The notes under the pieces are model-generated. The model was not told the origin of the DNA and searched no databases. It saw only the letters and a list, made by a program, of their open reading frames with translations. The position numbers and the translations under genes are program-made. A stretch of DNA of 64,000 nt from Bradyrhizobium sp. dw_78 (lineage in GTDB: Bacteria; Pseudomonadota; Alphaproteobacteria; Rhizobiales; Xanthobacteraceae): NCBI RefSeq assembly GCF_018449525.1, contig NZ_JAAVUS010000001.1, positions 186,001-250,000 on the forward strand. The letters are read 5' to 3'. Below are positions 1 through 9,475 of the stretch, in pieces; the first letter of the stretch is position 1, and each line of letters opens with the position of its first letter.

Positions 1-194
1 CAGGGCCAACGATCCTCGTCGGTGAGGGGATGGCCGGCGCTCATCTTGGCGACGTTGCTGGCGGGATGAAATTTGTCGCCGTCGACGCTGCGCCAGCCGA
101 TCCGCCCGGCCAGCTTGTCGGCGATGGTGCTTTTGCCTGATCCGGAAACGCCCATCACGATCAGGGCGCATGGCGTTCGGCTGACCTCAGGCAC
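1..194 (-). CDS. gntK: Gluconokinase, N-terminal part (runs off the window)
   Basis: Phosphorylates D-gluconate with ATP to 6-phosphogluconate in the cytoplasm. Only the first 64 codons lie in the window. The reading starts at a GTG overlapping the end of the 6-phosphogluconolactonase gene and gives a P-loop GVSGSGKST at residues 15-23. The segment DGDKFHPASNVAKMSAG follows, characteristic of the GntK/shikimate-kinase-like family, then a terminal DEDRWPL. The overlap with pgl argues for one transcript with zwf and pgl. The product enters the same pool as the Zwf/Pgl product, so externally formed gluconate would join the pathway here. The start is inferred from the overlap; the family call is firm although the gene is incomplete. 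Confidence 0.85.
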   Translation of the reverse strand, partial: MPEVSRTPCALIVMGVSGSGKSTIADKLAGRIGWRSVDGDKFHPASNVAKMSAGHPLTDEDRWP

Positions 195-936
195 GAAAAT
201 TCTCCGGCAGCGCCGCCTTGTCCAGAAGCCAGATGGTCTCGCCCTGGGAGCGGGCGCGGTTCGCCGGCAGGTCCTCGCCGTCGAACACGCGGGTCAGGAT
301 CGCACGTTTTGCGGAGCCGCTGGCTTCGAACAGCATCTCGCGGCAACAGGCCAGCGCCGGCAATGTCAGCGTGATCCGCGGCACGAACGGTTCGACATGG
401 GCCTTGGGCACGTCGATCACCCAGTGCCGGGTTTCCGCGACGGCGGGATATCCGGGAAACAGCGATGCGGTATGGCCGTCTGGCCCGATGCCGAGCAGCA
501 CGAGATCGAACAGCGGCCGGGCGGGGTCAAGTTCACCCGCGCCATAGAACGATTTCAGTTCGCTCTCATATTGCCGCGCTGCCTCCAAAGGGTTGGCGGC
601 CGCGGTCGAAATCGGATGGACATTGGCTGATGGCGCGCACCGATCCAGAAAGGCCAGCCGCGCCATCCTGATGTTGCTCAAGGGATCGTCCGCCGGAACG
701 AAGCGTTCGTCCCCGCTGAACCAGTGTACGCGGTCCCACGGAATCCGGCTGCGATAGGCCTCTGTCGCGAGCAATTCAAACAGCTGTTTCGGGCTCGATC
801 CGCCGGACAGGCAGATCGCCACCCGCCCGCTGTTTTTCGCGATCCGCGCCATCAGGCGTTCGGCGGCGGCCTGTGCCAGCGCTGCCGGATCGGCGACCGC
901 GATCACCTGCGTGGCGGCCTGGCTGCTGCTAGTCAT
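187..936 (-). CDS. pgl: 6-phosphogluconolactonase
   Basis: Hydrolyses 6-phosphogluconolactone to 6-phosphogluconate, the second step of oxidative glucose-6-phosphate metabolism. The 249-residue protein is of normal length for the DevB/Pgl family. It shows the N-terminal CLSGGSSPKQLFELL sugar-phosphate-binding loop (about residues 43-57), WFSGDERFVPADDPLSN (about 72-88) and the LLGIGPDGHTASLFPG signature (about 146-161). The start codon overlaps the end of zwf by 8 bp and the stop overlaps the gntK start by 8 bp, so the three genes look translationally coupled. No alternative function is likely. Confidence 0.96.
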   Translation of the reverse strand: MTSSSQAATQVIAVADPAALAQAAAERLMARIAKNSGRVAICLSGGSSPKQLFELLATEAYRSRIPWDRVHWFSGDERFVPADDPLSNIRMARLAFLDRCAPSANVHPISTAAANPLEAARQYESELKSFYGAGELDPARPLFDLVLLGIGPDGHTASLFPGYPAVAETRHWVIDVPKAHVEPFVPRITLTLPALACCREMLFEASGSAKRAILTRVFDGEDLPANRARSQGETIWLLDKAALPENFRA

Positions 937-2452
937 TGGGACCGAGCTTTCGCCAGCTTCGGCCGTCGCGTTTCAGCAATTCTTCCGCTCCGGCCGGGCC
1001 TTCGCTGCCGGCCTGGTAGGTTTCAAGGCCTTTCGCCCCCGCCTTCTTCCAGGCATCCAGGAACGGTTGCACCGCCTGCCAGCCTGCTTCCACGCTGTCG
1101 GCGCGCTGGAACAGAATGTTGTCGCCGATCATGCAGTCGTAGATCAGTGTCTCGTAACCGGTGCTGGGCTCGGCCTTGAAGTAATCCTTGTAGCGGAATT
1201 TCATTTCGACGCCGTCGATCGTGACCGCCGGGCCGGGCACCTTGGTGTTGAACTGCAGCGTGATGCCTTCGGTCGGCTCGACCCCGACCACGAGGTAATT
1301 CTGCGACAGCCGGTCCACCGCCGTGCAACTGAACATCGTGAACGGAGCTTCCTTGAACTTGATCGCCACTTCGGTTCGCTTGACGCCGAGCGCCTTGCCG
1401 GTGCGCAAGTAAAAGGGAACGCCGGCCCAGCGCCAGTTGTCGATGGTCAGTTTCAGCGCGGCATAGGTCTCGGTGGCGCTGTCGGGACTGACATTCTCGG
1501 TCTTGCGATAATCCTCGATCTCGGTGTCGCCGATCCGGTTGCCCAGATATTGACCGCGCACCGAATTCTCAAGCGCCTCCTGTTCGCTCTGGGTCTGAAT
1601 CGCGGCCAGAACGTCGGCCTTTTCCGATCGCACCGCAAAGGCGTCAAATCGCGACGGCGGCTCCATCGCGACCAGCGACAACAATTGAAACAGATGGTTC
1701 GGCACCATGTCGCGCAGGGCGCCCGTGGCGTCATAGAAACTGCCGCGGCGGCCGACGCCGATCTTCTCATCGACAGTGATCTGGATGTGGTCGATGTGAT
1801 TGCGGTTCCAGATCGGTTCGAACATGCCGTTGGCGAAGCGCAGCACCAGGATGTTCTGCACGGTTTCCTTGCCGAGATAATGATCGATCCGGTAGATCTG
1901 GTGCTCTTCGGCGATCTTCAGAAGTTCGGCGTTCAACGCCCTGGCGGAAGCAAGATCGGTTCCGAACGGTTTTTCCACCACCAGCCGCCGCCACGCGCCG
2001 TTTTCCTCGACGAGAAGACCGGTGCGGCCGAGTTCGCGGGCGATCGGCGCGAAGGCATTGGGCGGCGTCGCCAGGTAAAACAGCCGGTTGCCGCCGGTCT
2101 TCCGCGCCGCCTCCAATTTGTCGATCTGGGCGCGCATCCGGTCGAACGAGGCCGGGTCGCTGGGATCGGCTTCGATGCAGGTGAGGCATTCGAGCAGCCG
2201 CTTGGCAATCGCCTCATCGACCTTGCGCGTCGCAAATTGGCGAAGGCCCTTCAGCAGGCTTTCGCGCAGCTCGTCGTTCGGCATGCCGTTGCGCGCGACG
2301 CCGACCACGCAGAAGTTGTCGGGTAACAGGCCGTTCGCGGCGAGGTTATAAAGTGATGGGATCACCAGCCGATGCGCGAGGTCGCCGGTGGCGCCGAAGA
2401 TGACGAAGGCGCAGGGATCGGGCTTTTTCTCGTTTGAAGGATTGTCTGTCAC
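929..2452 (-). CDS. zwf: Glucose-6-phosphate 1-dehydrogenase
   Basis: Oxidises glucose-6-phosphate to 6-phosphoglucono-1,5-lactone with NAD(P)+. The 507-residue protein has the nucleotide-binding GATGDLAHR near residues 20-28, the family signature RIDHYLGKE at 188-196 and full family length. It overlaps pgl by 8 bp and follows gnd after a gap of about 105 bp. No acidic insertion or truncation was noticed. It supplies both NADPH and the substrate for Pgl. In this clade carbon then flows mostly through the Entner-Doudoroff or pentose-phosphate route; edd and eda are not in this window. Confidence 0.97.
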   Translation of the reverse strand: MTDNPSNEKKPDPCAFVIFGATGDLAHRLVIPSLYNLAANGLLPDNFCVVGVARNGMPNDELRESLLKGLRQFATRKVDEAIAKRLLECLTCIEADPSDPASFDRMRAQIDKLEAARKTGGNRLFYLATPPNAFAPIARELGRTGLLVEENGAWRRLVVEKPFGTDLASARALNAELLKIAEEHQIYRIDHYLGKETVQNILVLRFANGMFEPIWNRNHIDHIQITVDEKIGVGRRGSFYDATGALRDMVPNHLFQLLSLVAMEPPSRFDAFAVRSEKADVLAAIQTQSEQEALENSVRGQYLGNRIGDTEIEDYRKTENVSPDSATETYAALKLTIDNWRWAGVPFYLRTGKALGVKRTEVAIKFKEAPFTMFSCTAVDRLSQNYLVVGVEPTEGITLQFNTKVPGPAVTIDGVEMKFRYKDYFKAEPSTGYETLIYDCMIGDNILFQRADSVEAGWQAVQPFLDAWKKAGAKGLETYQAGSEGPAGAEELLKRDGRSWRKLGPND

Positions 2453-2557
2453 GAAGGGCCGGCCTTTGTCTTGAAGATGTTCAGGGCTTGAAGATGTTAG
2501 GCGTAGAAATGTCAGCGGCTTGACGGTGTCGGGTGTTTCGCCGGGACGGAGCGGGGG

Positions 2558-3535
2558 CTATTTCTTCGGCTCCTTATGGCCGCCGAATCCGGCACGCATC
2601 GCGGACAGAATTTTCTCGGCGAAAGTATGCTCCTTGCGCGAACGGAAGCGGGTGTACAGCGCCGCCGTCAGCACCTCGGCCGGGACCGCCTCGTCGATCG
2701 CGGCATTGACGGTCCAGCGGCCTTCGCCGGAATCTTCGACAAAGCCGGAATACTGGTCCAGCGTATCGTTTTTGGCGAGCGCGGAAGCGGTGAGATCGAG
2801 CAGCCATGATGGGATCACGCTGCCGCGGCGCCAGACTTCGGCGATATCGGCGATGTTCAGATCGAAGCGATGATCCTCGGGCAGGGCGTCGATATTGGCG
2901 TTCTTCAGGATATCGAAACCCTCGGCATAGGCCTGCATCAGGCCATATTCGATGCCGTTGTGAACCATCTTGACGAAGTGCCCGGCGCCGACCGGGCCGG
3001 CGTGAATATAGCCTTGCTCGATTCTGGGATCGCGCCCGTCGCGTCCCTCGGTGCGGGGGATGTCGCCGATCCCTGGCGCCAGCGTCTTGAAGATCGGATT
3101 GAGGCGGTCGACCACCGCTTTGTCGCCGCCGATCATCATGCAATAGCCGCGCTCGATGCCCCATATGCCGCCCGAGGTGCCGACGTCGAGATAATGGATG
3201 CCGCGCGTTTTCAGCGCCTTGCCGCGGCGGACGTCGTCCTGCCAGAACGTGTTGCCGCCATCGATGATGACGTCGCCTTGCTGCATCAATTTGGACAATG
3301 CCTCGATGGTGGTTTCCGTGATCTTGCCGGCCGGCAGCATCACCCAGATCGCGCGCGGCTTGTCGAGCTTGTTGACGAAGTCCTCCAGCGCGCTGGCGCC
3401 AACCGCGCCGTCGGCGCCAAGGGCGACAACCGCTTTCGGATCCTTGTCGTAAACGACCGTGGTGTGGCCGTGCTTCATCAATCGGCGGACGATGTTGCCG
3501 CCCATCCGGCCTAGACCGATCATGCCGAGCTGCAT
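2558..3535 (-). CDS. gnd: 6-phosphogluconate dehydrogenase, decarboxylating (short GndA/YqeC type)
   Basis: Converts 6-phosphogluconate to ribulose-5-phosphate and CO2. The protein is 325 residues, matching the short 300-340-residue type rather than the roughly 470-residue enterobacterial Gnd. An N-terminal Rossmann motif GLGRMGGN lies at residues 7-14. The substrate-binding segment [19 protein letters not shown] and the [15 protein letters not shown] helix follow. The short form is often NAD+-linked and lacks the C-terminal repeat domain; that is family knowledge and was not tested here. It sits between tal-pgi and zwf on the same strand. The C-terminus KEPKK is charged and probably disordered. 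Confidence 0.95.
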   Translation of the reverse strand: MQLGMIGLGRMGGNIVRRLMKHGHTTVVYDKDPKAVVALGADGAVGASALEDFVNKLDKPRAIWVMLPAGKITETTIEALSKLMQQGDVIIDGGNTFWQDDVRRGKALKTRGIHYLDVGTSGGIWGIERGYCMMIGGDKAVVDRLNPIFKTLAPGIGDIPRTEGRDGRDPRIEQGYIHAGPVGAGHFVKMVHNGIEYGLMQAYAEGFDILKNANIDALPEDHRFDLNIADIAEVWRRGSVIPSWLLDLTASALAKNDTLDQYSGFVEDSGEGRWTVNAAIDEAVPAEVLTAALYTRFRSRKEHTFAEKILSAMRAGFGGHKEPKK

Positions 3536-3572
3536 CTGGGATTCCTAACCTGTCGTGGATTGAATGCTTGTA

Positions 3573-6419
3573 TCAGTTCAACGCAGTCTGGATCGCACTG
3601 TCGAGCAGCTTCAGCCCCGATGCGAGATCGCCCTTCAGATGCACACGGAGCGCGCGCCTGCCGCGCTCGGTCAGCACGCCGAAATCGCCGCGCGCCTGTG
3701 CCGTCTTGATGACGCCGAAGCTGGCCTTCTGGCCCGGCACCAGAAGGTCCCTCGCATCGTCGGCGGTGATCTGCAGGAAGACGCCGCTGTCGGGGCCGCC
3801 CTTATAGGCCTGCCCGGTGGAATGCAGGAAGCGCGGGCCGAATTCGGCGCAGGTCGCGACACGGCGCTTGTCGCGCAGCGCAAGCCGCATGTGCTGCAAT
3901 TCGTCGATATGCGCGGCGTTGCGTTCGATATAGGCGAGCAGCGCCACATAATCGTCGGCGCCGGAGCGGCCGAGATGCGCCTTCAGCCAGGAGCCGAGAT
4001 CGCCATTGGCGCCCGCCTTGCGCAAATCCGCGGCATTCTTTTCATCGGTGTAAATATCGATTTCGGAGGTCGACACCACCGGCCGCTCCTCGGGCAGCGA
4101 GCCCGTCTTCTCGAAGGCCGCGGTCAATTCCCGTGTCTTCACCTTGGCGGCCTCGACGTCGGGCTGGTTGAACGGATTGATGCCGAGCACTGAGCCCGCG
4201 ACCGCAACCGCCATCTCGAACCGGAAGAATTCCTGACCGATATAATCGGTCGACTTCATCACGATGCGGACGACCGGGTGCCCGGCCTTTTCCAGCGCGC
4301 TTAGCCGGGTCTCATGCGCCGCGTCATGTTCGTCCTCGGTGCGGATATCGATGAAGAAGCGGTCGTTGCCATAGGATTCCGGATCTCCCAGCGTTTCGCC
4401 GGCGATCGGAATCAAGCCCTTGCCGTCCTTGCCGGTGGATTCGGCGATCAGCTGTTCGGCCCAGGCGCCGAAATCGGCGATGTTCTTCGACGACAGGATG
4501 GTCACCTTGTCGCGGCCTTCGAGGCCGGCCAGCCCCATCGCAAGTCCGAGCTGGACGCCCGGATTTTCATGCGGCGGCACGTCCGGGCCGCAGGAGCGAA
4601 CCATCGCCAAAGTGTGCGTGAGCAAAGTGCGCAGGTCGATGCCGGCCGCCGCCGCCGGCACCAGCCCGAACGGCGAAAGCACGGAATAGCGTCCGCCGAT
4701 GGCGGGATCGCCGTAAAAGGTCCGGGCAAAACCCTGTTTGGCCGCGGTCTTCTGCAACGATGAGCCGGGATCGGTGACCGCGATGAAGCGGTAGCCGGCC
4801 TTGTCCGCGCCGATCGTTTCCGACACGCGCTCGAAGAAATAATCCTTCATCACGTTCGGTTCGGTGGTGCTGCCGGACTTGCTGGAGACGATGAACAGCG
4901 TGTCGGCAAGATCGATCGAGGCCTGCATGGTGCGGATCTGCGCCGGGTCGGTCGAATCCAGCACATGCAGCTTCGGGAAACCGGCCTTCTTCGGGAAAGT
5001 CTGCGCCAGCACTTCCGGCCCCAGGCTCGATCCGCCCATGCCGAGCACCACCGCGTCGGTGAAGTTCTGTCCCTTCACCCGATGTGCGAAATCCTCATAG
5101 TCGTTGACATCGGCCGCCGCCGGGCTGGTCAGCCAGCCCAGCCATTTGTTTTCGTCGTCGCCGGTCCAGACCGATTTGTCGTGCCGCCACAGCCGCCGGA
5201 TCTTGCCCGACGCGCGCCAGTCTTCGGTGCTGCCCTCGATCGCCTTGCCGAGCTTGCCGCCGAGCGCGAACTGCTGCCGGCCGATGTCGGCGCCGAGTAC
5301 GGTGGCACGCTTGTGGGCGACCGCGCCGTAGAGCTTGTCGGCGGCATCGGCGAACAGCTTGACGCCGTCCTTGACCAGTTCGGCCGTGATGGCGTCGAGC
5401 GAGATGCCGGAGCGCTCGAGTTCGGCGAGGACGTGCCTGGCCTCCTCGACATTTTCCTCGAGGCTGTCGCGCGGCGTGCCGTGATCGCGGAAGGCGTCGA
5501 GCGTCGCCGGCGGTACGGTGTTGACCGTGTTGGGGCCGATCAGCTCCTCGACATAGAGCACGTCGCTATAGTCCTTGTTCTTGGTGCCGGTCGAGGCCCA
5601 CAGCAACCGCTGCGGCTTGGCTCCCTTGGCCGCGAGCCTGTCCCAGCGCGCGCCGGAGAACAGGCGCTTGTATTCCTGATAGGCCAGTTTGGCGTTGGCG
5701 ATAGCGACCTTGCCTTTCAGCGCCGCCAGCCGCTCCTTCTCGGTCGGGTCGTTCGCCTGTGCGATCTTTTCATCGAGCTGCTTGTCGACGGCGGTGTCGA
5801 TGCGGCTGACGAAGAAGCTGGCGACGCTGGCGACGTGGGAGGGATCGCCGCCTTTGGCGACGTATTTTTCCAGGCCCGCAAGATAGGCTTCGGCGACCTG
5901 GACATAGACCTGCTGCGAGAACAACAGCGTGATGTTGATGCTGATGCCTTCGCCGATCAATTGCTGGATCGCCGGCAGCCCTGGTGCCGTCGCCGGCACC
6001 TTGACCATCAGATTCTTGCGGTCGACTTCCTTCCAGAGCTGTTCGGCTTCCGCGATCGTCGCCTTGGTATCCATCGCCAGATAAGGCGATACTTCCAGGC
6101 TGACGAAACCGTCATGTCCCTTGAGATGATCATAGACCGGGCGCAGCACGTCGGCGGCGTGCTGGATGTCCTCGACGGCGAGATGTTCGAACAATTCGGC
6201 AACCGGCCGGTCGCCGCGTTTCAGCGCCTGGCCGATGGGGGCGTCATATTCGTCCGAACTGCCGATCGCTTTCTCGAAGATCGAGGGATTCGACGTGACG
6301 CCTTTGACACCGTCGGTATCGATCAGCTTTTTCAGATCGCCCTTGGCGACGAAGCCGCGGGCCAGGAAATCCAGCCAGACCGCCTGACCGTGGTTTTCGA
6401 GTGCTTTGACGGGATTCAT
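3573..6419 (-). CDS. Bifunctional transaldolase / glucose-6-phosphate isomerase fusion
   Basis: One 948-residue polypeptide carries two enzymes. Residues 1 to about 365 form a transaldolase, with WLDFLARGF at the start, GVTSNPSIFEKA, and the Schiff-base lysine in NLMVKVPATAPG (about K140). From about residue 390 to the end it is a glucose-6-phosphate isomerase, with VLGMGGSSLGPEVLAQTF and the SSKSGSTTEPN sugar-phosphate loop. The ATG chosen at 6419 begins MNPVKALENHGQ, the usual transaldolase N-terminus; 33 in-frame codons upstream look non-coding. This fusion is known from several Alphaproteobacteria and actinobacteria. It is the first gene of the tal-pgi/gnd/zwf/pgl/gntK run and joins the non-oxidative pathway to the hexose-phosphate pool. 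Confidence 0.95.
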   Translation of the reverse strand: MNPVKALENHGQAVWLDFLARGFVAKGDLKKLIDTDGVKGVTSNPSIFEKAIGSSDEYDAPIGQALKRGDRPVAELFEHLAVEDIQHAADVLRPVYDHLKGHDGFVSLEVSPYLAMDTKATIAEAEQLWKEVDRKNLMVKVPATAPGLPAIQQLIGEGISINITLLFSQQVYVQVAEAYLAGLEKYVAKGGDPSHVASVASFFVSRIDTAVDKQLDEKIAQANDPTEKERLAALKGKVAIANAKLAYQEYKRLFSGARWDRLAAKGAKPQRLLWASTGTKNKDYSDVLYVEELIGPNTVNTVPPATLDAFRDHGTPRDSLEENVEEARHVLAELERSGISLDAITAELVKDGVKLFADAADKLYGAVAHKRATVLGADIGRQQFALGGKLGKAIEGSTEDWRASGKIRRLWRHDKSVWTGDDENKWLGWLTSPAAADVNDYEDFAHRVKGQNFTDAVVLGMGGSSLGPEVLAQTFPKKAGFPKLHVLDSTDPAQIRTMQASIDLADTLFIVSSKSGSTTEPNVMKDYFFERVSETIGADKAGYRFIAVTDPGSSLQKTAAKQGFARTFYGDPAIGGRYSVLSPFGLVPAAAAGIDLRTLLTHTLAMVRSCGPDVPPHENPGVQLGLAMGLAGLEGRDKVTILSSKNIADFGAWAEQLIAESTGKDGKGLIPIAGETLGDPESYGNDRFFIDIRTEDEHDAAHETRLSALEKAGHPVVRIVMKSTDYIGQEFFRFEMAVAVAGSVLGINPFNQPDVEAAKVKTRELTAAFEKTGSLPEERPVVSTSEIDIYTDEKNAADLRKAGANGDLGSWLKAHLGRSGADDYVALLAYIERNAAHIDELQHMRLALRDKRRVATCAEFGPRFLHSTGQAYKGGPDSGVFLQITADDARDLLVPGQKASFGVIKTAQARGDFGVLTERGRRALRVHLKGDLASGLKLLDSAIQTALN

Positions 6420-7518
6420 GATGCCTGCTTCTGTCCGGGTTGGCCAAGTTGCTGTTGTTGTGAGTTTTTCTGGCGGAAAGCCAATCTTTATCAGGAACGT
6501 CCGGGCCTGTGATGACAAAGGGAATATGAGTATCCCCTCATCATAACGCCATTCACAACATATCGATCCCGGAAATTGGCTGTTTGGCGGCGCGGGTTGG
6601 TTTTTTCATAAAACAGGCGTGCGGCAAAGGCGCGCCTGTCGATCCCGACGGCGAGCCGATTGACGATTGAATAAAGCTTTAGCGACACTTCGCAGCGGCC
6701 GTCGCCGGAAGGTGGAATTCTTCCGGCGATTGCGATGGCGCGGCGAAATAAACAGGGCGAATAAAAAATAAGGAAACGAACAAGGAAAAGCCCGCGGCGA
6801 TTCGATGCAAACCTGTTGCGGGTTGTTGATCGGCGCTGTGCGTCCGATGATGCTGATCGACGCGTTGCTTGCGGCTGAGACGAGCATCGAGCTTGGGGCA
6901 ATACGGCGGGTTCGGCAACACCGCAAAGAGTTTCAGTAACTCTTCATCATCTCCTGAGCATGGATGAAATGATATCGCCGGATGCGAGCGCCGGCGACGT
7001 TTTCAACGTGCAGGGCCATACCGCCGCGCAGGTCACGGAGACGGTACGGAAACTGGTTGGACGGAAAGTCATGGGGGCTGTTCGGAGATGTCCCCGGCGA
7101 CAAATAAATAAATTAATGGTCGCGCGCGGGCGTCTTCAGCACAAAGCCGCGTGGCCTCGGGATGCCGGGAGTATTTCTTTTTCCCGATGTTCCCGGAAAG
7201 AGGCGATGTCCGGTTCCATTCCCGGCGAAATCAGTCGCGAAATCAGGTCAAGCCGTAAATCCACGGATGTTGCGGGTCGGCTACATCGACCTTAAATCAT
7301 GGGAACGATAGGTCTTTTGCTCAAGAATCGAACAAAGTGCCTGTTTATAACCCACATGGTGCCTGCATTGTGCATTGCGCTAAGGAGTCGGCAAGATGTC
7401 CAATCGGTCTCATGTGCTGATTGCTGATTCGAGACGTGAGCGCAGATAGCGCTCCGGTACCTAGCAACTTTGCGGCCCACTGCGGCATTACCAGTGGACC
7501 ATATTGTGGAGAGGGATC
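6420..7518. other. 1.1-kb intergenic region between the divergent tal-pgi and prkA genes
   Basis: No convincing protein gene is seen. The only moderate open frame (6960-7295, plus) has an unstructured Arg/Ser-rich composition and no recognisable motif. The region is more A/T-rich than its neighbours and contains several A/T tracts around 6755-6785 and 7105-7115. It must hold the promoters of both divergent operons. A hairpin followed by a T-run on the minus strand near 6609-6639 could end a short transcript. Confidence 0.6.
6609..6639 (-). terminator. Terminator-like hairpin on the minus strand
   Basis: Arms ACAGGCG and CGCCTGT (6613-6619 and 6633-6639) flank a 13-nt loop. On the minus strand the hairpin is followed by TTTTAT. 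No gene ending here is recognised, so it may belong to a small RNA or be chance. The call rests only on the inverted repeat and the short T-run. Confidence 0.3.
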
Positions 7519-9462
7519 ATGTACAACGATTCTCTATTCAACGCTTTCGCCCGGTCCTTTGAGGCTCGAAGCCAGACCGACATGTCGATGGCGGAATATC
7601 TGGAATCGTGTCGAAGCGATCCGCTACGATATGCCAATGCGGCCGAACGGCTACTAGCTGCGATCGGTGAGCCTCAGATGATCGACACGGCCAAGGACCC
7701 CCGCCTTGGCCGTATTTTTTTGAACCGCACCATCCGCATGTATCCGGCCTTCACCGGCTTCCACGGCATGGAAGAGACGATCGAGCGCATCGTCGGATTC
7801 TTCCGGCATGCCGCGCAAGGCCTCGAAGAGCGCAAGCAGATCCTCTATCTGCTGGGACCGGTGGGCGGCGGCAAATCGTCGCTCGCCGAACGCCTCAAGG
7901 CGCTGATGGAGGTCCATCCGATCTATGTGCTGAAGGCCGGTGACGAACTCAGCCCGGTGTTCGAGAGTCCCTTGAGCCTGTTCGATCCGGACCTGCTCGG
8001 GCCGATGATCGAGGAAAAATACGGCATCCCGCGCCGCCGCCTGAGCGGACTGATGAGCCCGTGGTGTTACAAGCGGCTCGAAGCCTTTGGCGGCGACATC
8101 TCGCAATTCCGCGTCGCGCGCATCCAGCCCTCGCGCCTGCGGCAGATCGCGATTGCCAAGACCGAGCCCGGCGACGAGAACAACCAGGACATTTCTTCCC
8201 TGGTCGGCAAGGTTGATATCCGCAAGCTCGAGACCTATGCCCAGAACGATCCGGACGCCTACAGCTATTCCGGCGGCCTCAATCGCGCCAATCAGGGCGT
8301 TCTCGAATTCGTCGAGATGTTCAAGGCGCCGATCAAGATGCTGCATCCGCTGCTGACGGCGACGCAGGAAGGCAATTACATCGGAACCGAGAACATCGGC
8401 GCGATTCCCTTTACCGGCGTCATCCTTGCCCATTCGAATGAATCGGAATGGCAGAGCTTCAAGACCAACAAGAACAACGAAGCCTTCATTGATCGCATCT
8501 GCGTGATCAAGGTTCCGTACTGCCTGCGGGTGACCGAGGAGCAGAAGATCTACGAGAAACTGATCCAGGGATCGGAGCTTGCCTCCGCGCCCTGCGCGCC
8601 GGCCACGCTGGAGACGCTGGCGCGCTTCTCCGTGATGTCGCGCCTGCGCAAGCATGAAAACTCGACCCTGTTTGCTAAAATGCGTGTCTATGACGGTGAA
8701 AGCCTGAAGGAATCGGATCCAAAGGCCCGCAGCGTTCAGGAATACAAGGACGCCGCCGGTGTTGACGAAGGCATGGACGGCATCTCGACGCGGTTTGCGT
8801 TCAAGGTGCTGGCCGCGACCTACAACCACGATACCGCGGAAGTCGGCGCGGATGCGGTTCACCTGATGTATGCGCTGGAGCAGGCGATCCGCCGTGAGCA
8901 GCTCCCGGATGAAGTCGAGAAGCGTTATCTCGAATTCATCAAGGCGGAACTCGCGCCGCGCTATGCCGAGTTCATCGGTCACGAGATTCAGAAAGCCTAT
9001 CTCGAATCCTATACCGATTATGGCCAGAACCTGTTCGACCGTTATGTGGACTATGCCGACGCCTGGATCGAGGATCAGGACTTCAAGGACCCTGATACCG
9101 GCCAGCTGCTCGATCGCGAGCTTCTCAATCAGGAGCTGACCAAGGTCGAGAAGCCCGCCGGCATCGCCAATCCGAAGGACTTCCGCAACGAAGTCGTCAA
9201 GTTCTCGCTGCGGGCGCGGGCACAGAATGGTGGCAAAAATCCGCACTGGACCAGCTACGAGAAGATTCGCGAAGTGATCGAGAAGCGGATATTCTCACAG
9301 GTCGAGGATTTGTTGCCGGTGATTTCGTTCGGTTCGAAGAAGGACGGCGAAACCGAGAAGAAGCATGGCGAGTTTGTCTCACGCATGGTGGAGCGCGGCT
9401 ACACCGAGCGCCAGGTTCGCCGGCTGGTGGAATGGTACATGCGCGTAAAACAGGCTGGTTGA
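7519..9462 (+). CDS. prkA: PrkA-family serine protein kinase / AAA+ protein (YeaG)
   Basis: Cytoplasmic AAA+ protein of the PrkA/YeaG family, 647 residues. An N-terminal AAA domain carries a Walker A motif GPVGGGKSS at residues 113-121, and a C-terminal PrkA domain follows. The ATG at 7519 was chosen because GGAGAGGG precedes it at correct spacing; an upstream GTG at 7504 is possible. It heads the conserved prkA-yeaH-spoVR triad (13-bp gap to the next gene). In enterobacteria this triad is RpoS-dependent and linked to nitrogen starvation and stationary phase. Some members of the family have been described as proteases rather than kinases, so the biochemical role is less sure than the family. 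Confidence 0.95.
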   Translation: MYNDSLFNAFARSFEARSQTDMSMAEYLESCRSDPLRYANAAERLLAAIGEPQMIDTAKDPRLGRIFLNRTIRMYPAFTGFHGMEETIERIVGFFRHAAQGLEERKQILYLLGPVGGGKSSLAERLKALMEVHPIYVLKAGDELSPVFESPLSLFDPDLLGPMIEEKYGIPRRRLSGLMSPWCYKRLEAFGGDISQFRVARIQPSRLRQIAIAKTEPGDENNQDISSLVGKVDIRKLETYAQNDPDAYSYSGGLNRANQGVLEFVEMFKAPIKMLHPLLTATQEGNYIGTENIGAIPFTGVILAHSNESEWQSFKTNKNNEAFIDRICVIKVPYCLRVTEEQKIYEKLIQGSELASAPCAPATLETLARFSVMSRLRKHENSTLFAKMRVYDGESLKESDPKARSVQEYKDAAGVDEGMDGISTRFAFKVLAATYNHDTAEVGADAVHLMYALEQAIRREQLPDEVEKRYLEFIKAELAPRYAEFIGHEIQKAYLESYTDYGQNLFDRYVDYADAWIEDQDFKDPDTGQLLDRELLNQELTKVEKPAGIANPKDFRNEVVKFSLRARAQNGGKNPHWTSYEKIREVIEKRIFSQVEDLLPVISFGSKKDGETEKKHGEFVSRMVERGYTERQVRRLVEWYMRVKQAG

Positions 9463-9475
9463 GGCGGATGCAGCA

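Noticed and set aside
6420..6518. 33-codon N-terminal extension of the transaldolase-isomerase fusion
   Set aside because: The family begins at MNPVKALENHGQ; the extension is not conserved-looking and lies in the promoter region.
6960..7295. 111-codon open frame upstream of prkA
   Set aside because: Arg/Ser-rich unstructured sequence, no family pattern, no ribosome-binding site of note; composition fits non-coding DNA.
7355..7385. Sigma-54 promoter before prkA (GGTGCCTGCATTGTGC)
   Set aside because: The distance between GG and GC is one or more bases too long and the -24 block is poor.
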